A DNA stretch of 64,000 bases from an uncultured Nocardioides sp. (GTDB lineage Bacteria; Actinomycetota; Actinomycetes; Propionibacteriales; Nocardioidaceae), in assembly GCF_947488515.1 (NCBI RefSeq), contig NZ_CANKZF010000001.1:1860001-1924000 (forward strand), in the 5' to 3' direction. How positions within the stretch are numbered: position 1 is the first letter of the stretch; each line of letters opens with the position of its first letter. Positions 41,520 through 50,134 of this stretch are shown here, one piece after another. Both the position numbers and the translations under genes were made by a program. The notes beneath the pieces were generated by a model, which had not been told where the DNA came from, did not search any database, and worked only from the letters and a program-made list of their open reading frames with translations.

Positions 41520-42557
41520 TCAGGCGGGCGTGCGATAGCGCGGAAAGAAGCTGCCCTCCGGAGCATCGACCGCTGCGCAGGCCGCGTCGTAGGTGTCCTG
41601 GTCGGCCACTACCTGGATGCCGTTGAACGGGACGACGCCGGTCGGGTCGAAGGCCCGCTTGTAGCGGAAGATCCCGTCACCGGGGGCGTAGCCGCCACCG
41701 AGCACGTAGCCGGAGAGGCCGGCGTCCGCCGCGTGGTCGATGACGGCGTGCTTGAGAAGGTCGTTGGGGGACATCGAGAACGCCTCGCGGCGCGTGCCGC
41801 CGAGGAACGAGTAGCAGTGGCGGTCCCCCACCAGGACGAGCTCGGTGGAGACCAGGGCGCCGGACTCGTCGCGGGTGTCCGCGACCCAGTGGCTCTCCGG
41901 CAGCGAAGCGGCCAGCTGCCGGAAGAACGCCTCGTCGAAGCGATAGAACTCTGCGGCAGATCGACGGTCCATGGTGCCGACGTAGACGTCGGTGAACCCA
42001 GCGACATCGGTGAACGTCGGCGACACGGTGGTCGTCAGGCCGTGGCGGAGGGCCTTCTTCACGTTCTTCCGGACCTTGTGCTCGTAGCGCCGCCACCGTT
42101 CGTCGGCGCCGAGGTCGAGCCCCACGACGACGTTTTCTGACAGCGGCACGGAACTTACGCCGATCGGCTCGGGGTCGGCTGCGGCCGAGCCCACGACCGA
42201 GCCGCGGACGAAGCCGGCAAGGACGCGCTCGTCGCGCATCCATGCGAGGCACGCCTCCCAGAAGGCCGTCAGGTCTGGCTGACCCGCCACGAAGGGTCCG
42301 CCGTAACCGTAGGGGGACGTGGCGTCGCGCCAGGCGCCGTCGCCGAGCGACGCTGCGAGGTCGTCGGGCAGCCCACGGACTTGCAGCGGCAGCAGCACCT
42401 GTCCATCGTCGTCATCCCAACAGACGGCGAGGCACTCGTGATCGGGGCCCGCAAAGAGCGGCCCGAAGTCCGGATGGGCGAACGGCTCCCGGCCGGTCGC
42501 AGCCCACGCCGCCAGCCAGCGCCGGGATCCGCGCTCCTCGACGTACAGCTCGCTCAC
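41520..42557 (-). CDS. FemAB/GNAT-fold acyl- or aminoacyltransferase
   Basis: 345-residue protein of the BioF2-like/FemAB acyltransferase group, two GNAT-like folds. Visible motifs are KVRKNVKKALRHGL (a family hallmark near the middle), DRRSAAEFYRFDEAFFRQL and SMSPNDLLKHAVIDHA, with a C-terminal GDGIFRYKRAFDP. In polysaccharide loci these proteins attach amino acids or acyl groups to sugars or lipid carriers. The GTG start overlaps the preceding DegT-like stop (GTGA), and it is the last gene of the GT-PGT operon. The longer upstream reading is a shadow. Confidence 0.75.
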   Translation of the reverse strand: MSELYVEERGSRRWLAAWAATGREPFAHPDFGPLFAGPDHECLAVCWDDDDGQVLLPLQVRGLPDDLAASLGDGAWRDATSPYGYGGPFVAGQPDLTAFWEACLAWMRDERVLAGFVRGSVVGSAAADPEPIGVSSVPLSENVVVGLDLGADERWRRYEHKVRKNVKKALRHGLTTTVSPTFTDVAGFTDVYVGTMDRRSAAEFYRFDEAFFRQLAASLPESHWVADTRDESGALVSTELVLVGDRHCYSFLGGTRREAFSMSPNDLLKHAVIDHAADAGLSGYVLGGGYAPGDGIFRYKRAFDPTGVVPFNGIQVVADQDTYDAACAAVDAPEGSFFPRYRTPA

Positions 42558-43513
42558 GCCGTCCGGTCCTCCGCGAGCGCGCGCGCGAATGCGGCCACCA
42601 CCTCCGGGACGTCGTCGACGGCGACGTCCTGGTGGACCGGGAAGTTGATGATGTGCTGGGAGAGCTGCACCATCGCGTCGAACCCGGAGAGCTGCGGGAT
42701 GAGCGTGTGGTAAAGGCTCACCATGCCGATGCCTTCGGCGTTCATCGAGTGGTAGACGCGGTCGCGTCCCGGACCGAGGATCCGGACCGGCAGGGTCTGG
42801 GGTGACTCGTCGTCGCGGAGCTCGGGCCACATCAGCTCGAAGTCAGAGCCGTGCCCGGGCAGGTCGCGGAGTCTCCGGGTCAGCTCACTGAAAACGCGGC
42901 GGCGGGCGACCGCGACGGCGGCGGCGTCCATGTCGAGGACCTCGCGTGCCAGCTCGGGCGCTGTGTCGGCCTGCCCTGTGAGGTAGGTGGTGTCGCGGTA
43001 GACCATCTGCCCGCCCTGTGCGTCGGGCATGGCGAACATCTTGTGGAGCGAGTAGGCCAGCACGTCGCCGGTCCTGCCCGCCTGGCCGCCCATCAGCGCC
43101 GTGAAGTAGCCGTGCGCGAGGTCCTCCACGAGTAGGCAGCCGTGCCTGTCGGCGATGGCCCGGGCCTCCTCCAGCGCCGGCTGCACCCGCCCGAAGTAGT
43201 GAATCACCACGATCACGTCGATGCGCTCGGCCGCGCAGGCTGCCTCGATCGCAGCGGGGTCGAAGGCGAGGTCCGGGCCCAGGTCGTAGAAGCGCGGTGT
43301 GAGGCCGAGCTGGTCCACAGGGTCGAAGACGCCGCTGCCCTCGTTGGGGGACCACCCGATGAAGCCCGGGAGCAGCACTGTGCGGCTCTCGCCGCGCCAC
43401 GTGGAGTCCTGTCGGAACAGGTCGGCCATGCCCTCGCGTGCCGATCGGTAGAACAGGCTGGGCGCGCGGAGGCGGGCTCGGTCGCTGGCGGTCTTCGGGA
43501 TGGCGGGGCTCAT
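42554..43513 (-). CDS. DegT/DnrJ/EryC1/StrS-like PLP enzyme
   Basis: 319-residue aminotransferase-fold protein of the DegT/EryC1 type. It keeps VIHYFGR, the cofactor-binding aspartate in LLVEDLAHGY and the Schiff-base lysine in AYSLHKMFAMPDAQGGQMVY. It is short at the N-terminus compared with typical sugar aminotransferases. It probably installs an amino group on a sugar or related unit that the neighbouring GNAT and FemAB-like enzymes then acylate. It overlaps both neighbours by 4 nt. Confidence 0.78.
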   Translation of the reverse strand: MSPAIPKTASDRARLRAPSLFYRSAREGMADLFRQDSTWRGESRTVLLPGFIGWSPNEGSGVFDPVDQLGLTPRFYDLGPDLAFDPAAIEAACAAERIDVIVVIHYFGRVQPALEEARAIADRHGCLLVEDLAHGYFTALMGGQAGRTGDVLAYSLHKMFAMPDAQGGQMVYRDTTYLTGQADTAPELAREVLDMDAAAVAVARRRVFSELTRRLRDLPGHGSDFELMWPELRDDESPQTLPVRILGPGRDRVYHSMNAEGIGMVSLYHTLIPQLSGFDAMVQLSQHIINFPVHQDVAVDDVPEVVAAFARALAEDRTA

Positions 43514-44295
43514 GCGTCCTCCAGGAGCTCGGCGACGTGGTGCGACCGCAGTCGCAGGGACTGGACGAGGGGCCTGGCGCCGGGCAGGTCCACGTCCCCC
43601 GGCAGCACGGCGAATCGCCGCGACAGCCGTGGGAACACGTCCCGGACGACTGCTTGGGCAGCGAGGTCGGAGAAGGCGTCGACGCTGAAGCAGCGCAGCA
43701 CGTCATCCCCCATCACCCCGAACCGCACCGCCCTTCCACCGGGGTCGACGACCAGGTCCGTGAACCCGTAGGCCCGGTGGCGCGCCAGGACGGCGTGCAG
43801 GTCGGCCACAGGAAGGTCGGCGCGTGGAGCGTCCACCTCCAGCGGGGCACCCCACCATGTGGTGCGACTGGTCTCCTCGAACCCGAGCCTGTCGTAGAGG
43901 CGCCGGGCCGGCTGATTGCTCTCGAACACGTCGAGCTCCATCGCCTCCAGGTGCCGCTCGTCGCGGAGGTAGTCGGCGATCAGACGCCTGGCCACCCCCT
44001 GCCCACGGGCGGCGTGTGAGACGGCGACGTAGGACAGGAAGCCGGTGCGCTCGCCGGATTCCTTGAGCTCCGCGTAGCCCAGCCGTCCCCCGTCACCGTC
44101 GACCGCGATGCTGAAGCGCGTGGTCGGGAACGAGCCCGGGTGCTCCACGACGGTCGACCACCAGCTGACGATGCCGGGCTGTGCCGCGATGAGGTAGGGA
44201 AGCAACGCGTCGTCGAACGAGTCGCGCACCAGGTCGGCCACCCACGGCAGGTCCTCGGCGACGGCCGGGCGGACCCGCACGCCCTCGGCGCTCAC
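43510..44295 (-). CDS. GNAT family N-acetyltransferase
   Basis: 261-residue protein. The N-terminal 150 residues are a GNAT domain with the acetyl-CoA pyrophosphate loop in VSHAARGQGVARRLI and the C-terminal VFESNQPARRLYDRLGFEE. The last 110 residues (from about LPVADLHAVLARH) are an extra domain I do not recognise. The GTG start overlaps the GT-PGT stop (GTGA) and the stop overlaps the DegT-like start (ATGA). The context predicts acetylation of the amino sugar made by the adjoining aminotransferase. The longer reading to 44475 is a shadow. Confidence 0.8.
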   Translation of the reverse strand: MSAEGVRVRPAVAEDLPWVADLVRDSFDDALLPYLIAAQPGIVSWWSTVVEHPGSFPTTRFSIAVDGDGGRLGYAELKESGERTGFLSYVAVSHAARGQGVARRLIADYLRDERHLEAMELDVFESNQPARRLYDRLGFEETSRTTWWGAPLEVDAPRADLPVADLHAVLARHRAYGFTDLVVDPGGRAVRFGVMGDDVLRCFSVDAFSDLAAQAVVRDVFPRLSRRFAVLPGDVDLPGARPLVQSLRLRSHHVAELLEDA

Positions 44296-46136
44296 CTGGT
44301 GGCCTCGCAACGCAGCCGGCGCTCGTCGTCGAGGTTGAGCATGTGCGACTCGGGGTCGGCGACGACGCCGCTCCGCGAGAACACGCCGAGCACCGTGCGT
44401 GCCACGACCTTCAGGTCCTGCCAGGGCGACATGGTCTCGACGTAATGGACGTCGAGGGCGAGCCGCTCGTCCCACGACACCAGGTTGCGGCCGGCGACCT
44501 GGGCCAGGCCCGTGATGCCGGGCCGGACGTCGAGCCGACGCCGCTCGCCGGCGGTGAAGAACGGGGTGTACCGCTTGAGCAGCGGGCGTGGACCTACGAT
44601 GCTCATGTCGCCCTTGAGCACGTTCAACAGCTCGGGCAGCTCGTCGAGGCTTGTCATCCGCAGCCAGGTCCCGAACGGGGTCAGCCGCTCCGCGTCCGGC
44701 AGCAGCTCCCCGTCAGGGCCGCGTTCGTCGGTCATCGTGCGGAACTTCACCATCGTGAAGGGCTCACCGTCGCGCCCGGGCCGCTCCTGCCGGAACAGCA
44801 CGGGCGACCCGAGCTTCTTGCGGACCTGCGTGGCGAGCACCGCCATCGGGGCGGCGAGCACGGTCAACGCCGAGCCCGCGACGACCACGTCCACGGCGCG
44901 CTTGGTGCGCTGCCACGGGTGCCGGCGGCGGGCCGCGGCCTCGAGCACGTCGACGAACCGGTCGGCGCCGACCCGGAGGGACAGCTCGTCGTTGTAGTGG
45001 CGGGCACCGCGACGTCCCATCTCCTCGCGCTCCTCGGCGGGGAGGGCGCGCATCCGACGTACGGCGTCGGCGAGCGCCGCCGGGTCCTCGGGCGCGAAGA
45101 CGAGCCCGGCGCCTGCCCGGGTGACCAGGTCGGCCGCGTCGCCGCGCACGCCCATCAGCACGGGCCGGCCGGCATGGAGGTAGGCCTGCGTCTTGGAGGG
45201 GATCGTGATCTCGAAGAGCGGGTCGTCGCGGAGGTGGACGAGCAGCGCGTCGGCGGCGGCCAGCACCTCGCCGATCTCGTGGATCGGGCGGCGCGGGAGG
45301 AACTCGACGTTGCCGAGACCCTCGGCGTCCGCCCGGGCGCGCAGCCGGTCGACGTCGATGCCGGCACCCACCAGGACGAAGCGCACCCCCGCATCAACGG
45401 CGAGCAGGGCCGCCGCGTCGAGCACGGTGTCGAGACCCTGCGCTGGCCCCATCGTGCCGGCGAAGAGGACCGTGAAGTCGTCGCCGAGGCCGAGCGCCGA
45501 CCGAGCGGCCGCGCGCTCGGGGAGCTCGATCTGGGCCTCGTCGCACCAGTTCTCGATCACACTCACCTTGTCGGCGGGCAGCCCGCGACCGACGAGTCGG
45601 TCACGGAAGCCCGGCGAGAGCACCACGACGTGCTGCGCGAGCGCGTAGGTGGCGTCCATCACGCGACCGACCGCATCGAGGACGCGGCCCTGCGGCAGCA
45701 TCCCGGTCGCCGCGAGCGTGTCGGGCCACAGGTCCTGCACGTCGTAGACGAACGGCACCCCGCGCACGAGTCGCGCCGCCGCTGCGGGCAGGGCCACCGT
45801 GCCCGGCGGGTGGTAGGCGTACACCACGTCCGGACGTCGACCGGCGAGCATCTTCAGCGCGGCGGCGGACGCGAAGCTCGCGTAGTTGAGGACGCGCTTG
45901 AGCGCCGACGAGTCGTGGGACGGGTAGAGCGGAACCCGGTGGACCGTGATGCCGTCGACGACCTCACGCTGGTAGGCGCGGACCCGGTAGCCGTCGTAGA
46001 CGCGGCCGCCGGGGTAGTTGGGGAACCCGGTGACGACTTCGACCTCGTGCCCGCGGCGGCGCAGCTCCTGGGCGAACAGCAGGCCCTTAAACGTGGGTTC
46101 GGGGTCGAACCACTGCGTCACCATCCATACCCGCAT
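44292..46136 (-). CDS. Fusion: GT4 glycosyltransferase + PglC-like phosphoglycosyl transferase
   Basis: 614-residue two-domain membrane-associated enzyme for starting a polysaccharide. Residues 1-395 are a WbuB-like GT-B glycosyltransferase (MVTQWFDPEPTFKG; VYDVQDLWPDTL; donor-site EITIPSKTQAYLHAGRPVL). From about 411 the chain is a bacterial sugar transferase: one re-entrant hydrophobic helix (KRAVDVVVAGSALTVLAAP), FRQERPGRDGEPFTMVKFRTM, the catalytic Asp-Glu pair in SLDELPELLN (Asp498/Glu499) and SIVGPRP, RPGITGLAQVAGR. It should load the first sugar-1-phosphate onto undecaprenyl phosphate and add the second sugar. The ATG follows TAGGGT by 7 nt. Confidence 0.9.
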   Translation of the reverse strand: MRVWMVTQWFDPEPTFKGLLFAQELRRRGHEVEVVTGFPNYPGGRVYDGYRVRAYQREVVDGITVHRVPLYPSHDSSALKRVLNYASFASAAALKMLAGRRPDVVYAYHPPGTVALPAAAARLVRGVPFVYDVQDLWPDTLAATGMLPQGRVLDAVGRVMDATYALAQHVVVLSPGFRDRLVGRGLPADKVSVIENWCDEAQIELPERAAARSALGLGDDFTVLFAGTMGPAQGLDTVLDAAALLAVDAGVRFVLVGAGIDVDRLRARADAEGLGNVEFLPRRPIHEIGEVLAAADALLVHLRDDPLFEITIPSKTQAYLHAGRPVLMGVRGDAADLVTRAGAGLVFAPEDPAALADAVRRMRALPAEEREEMGRRGARHYNDELSLRVGADRFVDVLEAAARRRHPWQRTKRAVDVVVAGSALTVLAAPMAVLATQVRKKLGSPVLFRQERPGRDGEPFTMVKFRTMTDERGPDGELLPDAERLTPFGTWLRMTSLDELPELLNVLKGDMSIVGPRPLLKRYTPFFTAGERRRLDVRPGITGLAQVAGRNLVSWDERLALDVHYVETMSPWQDLKVVARTVLGVFSRSGVVADPESHMLNLDDERRLRCEATR

Positions 46137-46143
46137 GGCGACG

Positions 46144-46149
46144 ACCCTA
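46144..46149 (-). promoter_or_regulatory. -10 box for the GT-PGT operon
   Basis: TAGGGT on the minus strand, 7 nt before the ATG at 46136. Confidence 0.45.
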
Positions 46150-46230
46150 TGACAGTGGCCGCCGTCCGGAGCCCACGGGCGCAGGCCCGCAGCGCGCTCG
46201 TGGCGCTTTGGTGCCCACCGCCCTCACAAC

Positions 46231-46236
46231 TAGGGT
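46231..46236 (+). promoter_or_regulatory. -10 box for the glycosyltransferase operon
   Basis: TAGGGT on the plus strand, 10 nt before the ATG at 46247; about 80 bp from the opposing TAGGGT of the divergent operon. Confidence 0.4.
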
Positions 46237-46246
46237 GACGTCCGAC

Positions 46247-47440
46247 ATGAAGCTAGGACGGCTCGGGAAATTCCAGCATCGGCGTCGGGGGACGCAGCCG
46301 CTACCCCGGAGCGTCCTGGTCGACGCATCGAACCTCCATGTCGGCGGCGGCGTCCAGGTGGCGGCCTCGCTGGTCGAGCAGTTCGTGACTACCGGGTCCT
46401 TCCCCTGGTTGGACTCCGCCACCGTCCTCATAAGCAGCGAGGTCGCGGCGAACGTTCCCGCCTCCGTGGTCGGGCACCACGCGGTGTCGGTCGTCGACAG
46501 CCGGCCCCAGACGTGGCGCCGCTGGGCCCCGCCACGCCACTCCTACGCGGTGTCGTTCGTGGTCTTCGGGCCCGAGTACGGCTGGCCCCGCGCCCGCAGG
46601 CGCATCGTCGGCTTCGCCGACGTCCGATCCGTCCACCCCGTGCCGCGAGGCATGACGGTGCGCCCACGCGACGCCGCCTTTATGGCGCTGCGCGGCCACG
46701 TGTCGCGGGCGCTGACCCGGAGGGCCGACCTCCTGGTCGTCGAGTCCCCGGCCATGGCCGCGCAGGTCGTTGCGCGCCGGATCGTTCCTGCGTCACGCGT
46801 CGCCGTCGTCTCCAACTCCTTCCACGGGGTCTTCGACCGCCCGCAGGACTGGGAGCCGATCGGCGCGATCCCCGCGCCCGCGGAGCCGGGCTTCGACCTC
46901 TGCTACGTCTCGCGGGCTTACCCCCACAAGAACCACGAGTTCCTGGCGCTGGTCGCCCGGGAGGCGCGCGCGCTGGGCGTGAGGCTCAGGTTCGTGCTCA
47001 CCCTGGACGAGGGCGAGTGGGACCGCGCGTCGGACGAACTGCGCAGCTGCTCGGTCAACCTCGGGCCGGTCTCGATCACGCAGGTTCCCTCGGTCTACCA
47101 GGCCGTCGACGGTGCCGTCTTCCCGTCGCTGCTCGAGGCCTTCTCGGCCACGCCGCTCGAGGCGATGCGGATGGACGTGCCGCTGTTCGCCTCGGACCGC
47201 GACTTCGTCAGGTCCATCTGCGCCGACGGCGCCACCTACTTCGACCCGCTGGACGCCCCGGACGCGGCCCGTAGCATCGTGGCCGTGCTCACGGACCCGG
47301 GTCGACGGGAGTCGCAGGTCACCCGCGGCCGGGCGGTCGTCGCCGCCCTGCCGGACGCGGCCGCGCGAGCCGATGCGACCGGTTCCCTCATCGAGGCGGA
47401 GCTGGACCGGGCCCACCAGGAGGTGGCACGTGCGACGTGA
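46247..47440 (+). CDS. Glycosyltransferase (GT4-like)
   Basis: 397-residue GT-B glycosyltransferase with a C-terminal donor-binding region (AYPHKNHEFLALVAREA; the acidic pair in PSLLEAFSATPLEAMRM) and an N-terminal acceptor domain opening VLVDASNLHVGGGVQV. It should transfer a sugar to the growing lipid-linked unit at the cytoplasmic face. The ATG at 46247 is chosen from the position of TAGGGT; in-frame starts at 46208 and 46235 are possible. It heads a three-gene operon with overlaps to the next glycosyltransferase and a polymerase-like protein. Confidence 0.8.
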   Translation: MKLGRLGKFQHRRRGTQPLPRSVLVDASNLHVGGGVQVAASLVEQFVTTGSFPWLDSATVLISSEVAANVPASVVGHHAVSVVDSRPQTWRRWAPPRHSYAVSFVVFGPEYGWPRARRRIVGFADVRSVHPVPRGMTVRPRDAAFMALRGHVSRALTRRADLLVVESPAMAAQVVARRIVPASRVAVVSNSFHGVFDRPQDWEPIGAIPAPAEPGFDLCYVSRAYPHKNHEFLALVAREARALGVRLRFVLTLDEGEWDRASDELRSCSVNLGPVSITQVPSVYQAVDGAVFPSLLEAFSATPLEAMRMDVPLFASDRDFVRSICADGATYFDPLDAPDAARSIVAVLTDPGRRESQVTRGRAVVAALPDAAARADATGSLIEAELDRAHQEVARAT

Positions 47441-48698
47441 GCGACGCGGCGGCGCGGTCGAGGTGCTCTACGTGTCGACGTCGCCGTCACCCGGGGAGTT
47501 CGACCGGATGTCGGGGACGGAGATCTCGGGCGAGCAACGGGTCGTCTACGGCCTCCCGGAGGCATCTTTCAAGTTCCACAACCTGCTGAGGCAGGGCTTC
47601 GCCCTCGACCGTGACGTGCACGTCCACTCGCTGGTCGGCCGACCCATCTCCTCGGCCACGCACCACGGTCGCACGTGGAGGCGGAGGAGCGAGCGCCTGG
47701 CGCCGAACTACGTCGTCGACCACGTCGGTCTGGTCAACCTGCCCGTGGCGAAGCAGCTGGGAGCGGCGGCGGCGTGCGCCCTCCGGACGGCGCAGTGGCG
47801 CTTCCGGACCCGCCACGCGGAGACCAGGATGCTCGTCCTCGACGGGGCCTACGTCTCGGCTATGCCGGCGGTCCTGCTGGCCCTGGCCGGGTCGAGCGTG
47901 GTGCGTGTGGGGATCTTCGCGGACCTCTACTCCTATATGGCGGACGTCACCGATGCCGCCGGCCGACGGGTCAGCTTCGTGCACCGGCTGGCCCGCCGGG
48001 TGACGCGGACCGCGACGTCCCGCCTGCAGGTCTTCGTCGTGCTGACCGCGGCGATGGCACGGGTCCTCCCCACCGACGGGCGAGAGGTGCTCGTCATGGA
48101 GGGCCTGGTGGACCACCGCTCGCCGAGGACGCAGGGGACGAAGAGCGACCAGCCCACGATCCTCTACGCCGGTGCGCTGAAGGAGGAGTACGGGCTCCGC
48201 GACCTGGTCGAGGGGTTCGCCCGCTTCGACCGGCCGGACGCTCGCCTGGTCGTCTACGGGCGTGGCGACTACTCCGCCGACCTGGAGCGCGCGAGCTTGG
48301 CGGACCCGCGGATCCAGTTCCGCGGCAGCCTCCCTCTCGACGAGGTGTTCGAGGAGGAGCGCCGGGCGTGGCTGCTCGTCAACCCCCGCCCCGTGCACGA
48401 GGAGTTCACCCGCTACTCCTTCCCATCCAAGACGCTGGAGTACCTCGCGTCCGGGTCGCCCGTCCTGACGACGCGACTCCCGGGGATGCCGGAGGAGTAC
48501 TACCCCTACGTGTGGACTATCGACGCCCCGGGACCGGACGGGGTCGCAGAGGCACTGTCGGCGGTCTTCACCCACGATCCGGACGAGTTCATACGACGCG
48601 GACAGGCGGGCCAGGCGTTCGTCCTGGACCACAAGAACAACGCCGTCCAGGCACAGAAGATCACGCACATAGCGCAAGGAATCTCGCTGCATGGCTAA
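47430..48698 (+). CDS. Glycosyltransferase (GT4-like)
   Basis: 422-residue GT-B glycosyltransferase. The N-terminal part starts EVLYVSTSPSPGEFDRMSG; the C-terminal part has TILYAGALKEEYGLRDLVEGF, a central GRGDYSADLER and the donor-site RYSFPSKTLEYLASGSPVLTTRLPGMPEEYYPY. The GTG at 47430 is supported by AGGAGG 6 nt upstream, and the gene overlaps the end of the previous one by 11 nt. Its stop overlaps the next start by 8 nt, so all three are co-expressed. Confidence 0.82.
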   Translation: MRRERRGGAVEVLYVSTSPSPGEFDRMSGTEISGEQRVVYGLPEASFKFHNLLRQGFALDRDVHVHSLVGRPISSATHHGRTWRRRSERLAPNYVVDHVGLVNLPVAKQLGAAAACALRTAQWRFRTRHAETRMLVLDGAYVSAMPAVLLALAGSSVVRVGIFADLYSYMADVTDAAGRRVSFVHRLARRVTRTATSRLQVFVVLTAAMARVLPTDGREVLVMEGLVDHRSPRTQGTKSDQPTILYAGALKEEYGLRDLVEGFARFDRPDARLVVYGRGDYSADLERASLADPRIQFRGSLPLDEVFEEERRAWLLVNPRPVHEEFTRYSFPSKTLEYLASGSPVLTTRLPGMPEEYYPYVWTIDAPGPDGVAEALSAVFTHDPDEFIRRGQAGQAFVLDHKNNAVQAQKITHIAQGISLHG

Positions 48699-50127
48699 CC
48701 ACACCCTCGGGCAGCAACTCCAGGACCACACCGCGCCGGAGATCGCTCCCGCCTCGCGGGCGGTCCTGTACGCACCACTCGTGCTGTGCGGCGGCTTCTT
48801 CCTCGCGACGATCCTCCTGGCAGCGATCGGTCCGATCACCTGGCAGTTCGAGAAACCCGTGCGGCTCTACGGGTTCCTGCTCCTCTGCGCCGCCGCGCTC
48901 TCCCTGGGATACCTGCGTGGGGTCCGGGTCACTCCGGAGTCCACCCGAGCGAAGAGCCCCATCTCGGCTAGCGCGGTCGTCGTGGTCGGCGCCGTCGCCT
49001 ACCTGGCGCTCTACCTGCCGACGGTCCACACGCTGACCGGCAAGTGGTACCCGGACGTGTGGACCGGGCTGACGAACCCCGGATCGGCCTACGACCTCAA
49101 GATCTGCCTGGCCGAGACCTCGTCGCAAGTGTGGACCTACCTGGCGATCCTGGCGGCCCCCCTGACGATCCCGCTGATGCCCGTCACGCTGCTGTTCTTC
49201 AGGAGGCTGAGCACGAGCGCACGGGTCCTGGGCATCTCGTGCATCGTGCTGGAGGTCGCCACCGGTGTGGCCCAGGCCGTCAACAAGAACGTGGCCGAGA
49301 TCTGCGCCTACATCGTGCTGGTGCTCGTCCTGCTCGGCGTGGGCGCCATCAGCCAGCGCCGTCCCCGCAAGGTGGTGGCCTGCATCGTCGGGATCTTCGT
49401 CGTGGTGGGCCTGTTCGGGGCGTACTTCTCCTCCACTCTGAGCAACCGCGTGGCCCAGGACGTCTCCGACTCCAACGCCGAGATCTGCGTCGACGACTCC
49501 GGCGAGAAGGCGCCTGTCGACCGGTCGAAGGTGGACGCCGCCCTCACCGAAGGGGCGATGGTCGGCTTCGGCACGGAGCGTGTGGACAGCCCCGTCCTGC
49601 AGGTGGTGCCCAGCGGGCTGCGACCGATCACCATCAACCTCACCAGCTACCTCACCCAGGGCTACCAGGGCCTGGACCTGGCGATGCGCGAGGACTTCGA
49701 GCCCACGTGGGGCCTCGGCTTCTCCGAGTTCTACCGGCACAACGTCCTGCGCGCGACGGGCAACGGCGACCAGGAGGAGGCCGTCCTGGCGCGGACCTAC
49801 CCCGGCCAGATCGAGGACACCTACGAGTGGCCGTACGGCCTGAGGTGGAGCACGTTCTTCGTTCACCCGGCGTCGGACATCACGTTCTACGGCGTCGTGC
49901 TCCTCATGCTGCTGGTCGGATTCGTGTTCGGCCTGTCATGGCGCGACACGATCCTCCGCAAGGACCCGCTCGCCGCCACCGTGTTCTTCCACATGTGCAT
50001 CCTCGTCTTCTACCTGAACGCCAACAACCAGCTGTTCCAGGCGGGCAGGCTGGCGGTCGGGTTCACCGTGGTCGTGATCGCCTGGGTGGTCCTGCGCAGG
50101 TCGGCGTCTCGACGCGCCAGCGGCTAG
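48691..50127 (+). CDS. Polytopic membrane protein, candidate polysaccharide polymerase (Wzy-like)
   Basis: 478-residue membrane protein with about 9-10 helices and one large extracytoplasmic loop (about residues 265-390) that includes SNAEICVDDSGEKAPVD and RPITINLTSYLTQGYQGLDLAM. Helix count, big loop and position after two glycosyltransferases suit an O-antigen/capsule polymerase, but no sequence motif proves it. It overlaps the preceding glycosyltransferase by 8 nt and is convergent with the flippase-like gene with 7 bp between stops. Confidence 0.6.
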   Translation: MANHTLGQQLQDHTAPEIAPASRAVLYAPLVLCGGFFLATILLAAIGPITWQFEKPVRLYGFLLLCAAALSLGYLRGVRVTPESTRAKSPISASAVVVVGAVAYLALYLPTVHTLTGKWYPDVWTGLTNPGSAYDLKICLAETSSQVWTYLAILAAPLTIPLMPVTLLFFRRLSTSARVLGISCIVLEVATGVAQAVNKNVAEICAYIVLVLVLLGVGAISQRRPRKVVACIVGIFVVVGLFGAYFSSTLSNRVAQDVSDSNAEICVDDSGEKAPVDRSKVDAALTEGAMVGFGTERVDSPVLQVVPSGLRPITINLTSYLTQGYQGLDLAMREDFEPTWGLGFSEFYRHNVLRATGNGDQEEAVLARTYPGQIEDTYEWPYGLRWSTFFVHPASDITFYGVVLLMLLVGFVFGLSWRDTILRKDPLAATVFFHMCILVFYLNANNQLFQAGRLAVGFTVVVIAWVVLRRSASRRASG

Positions 50128-50134
50128 CTCTCGG

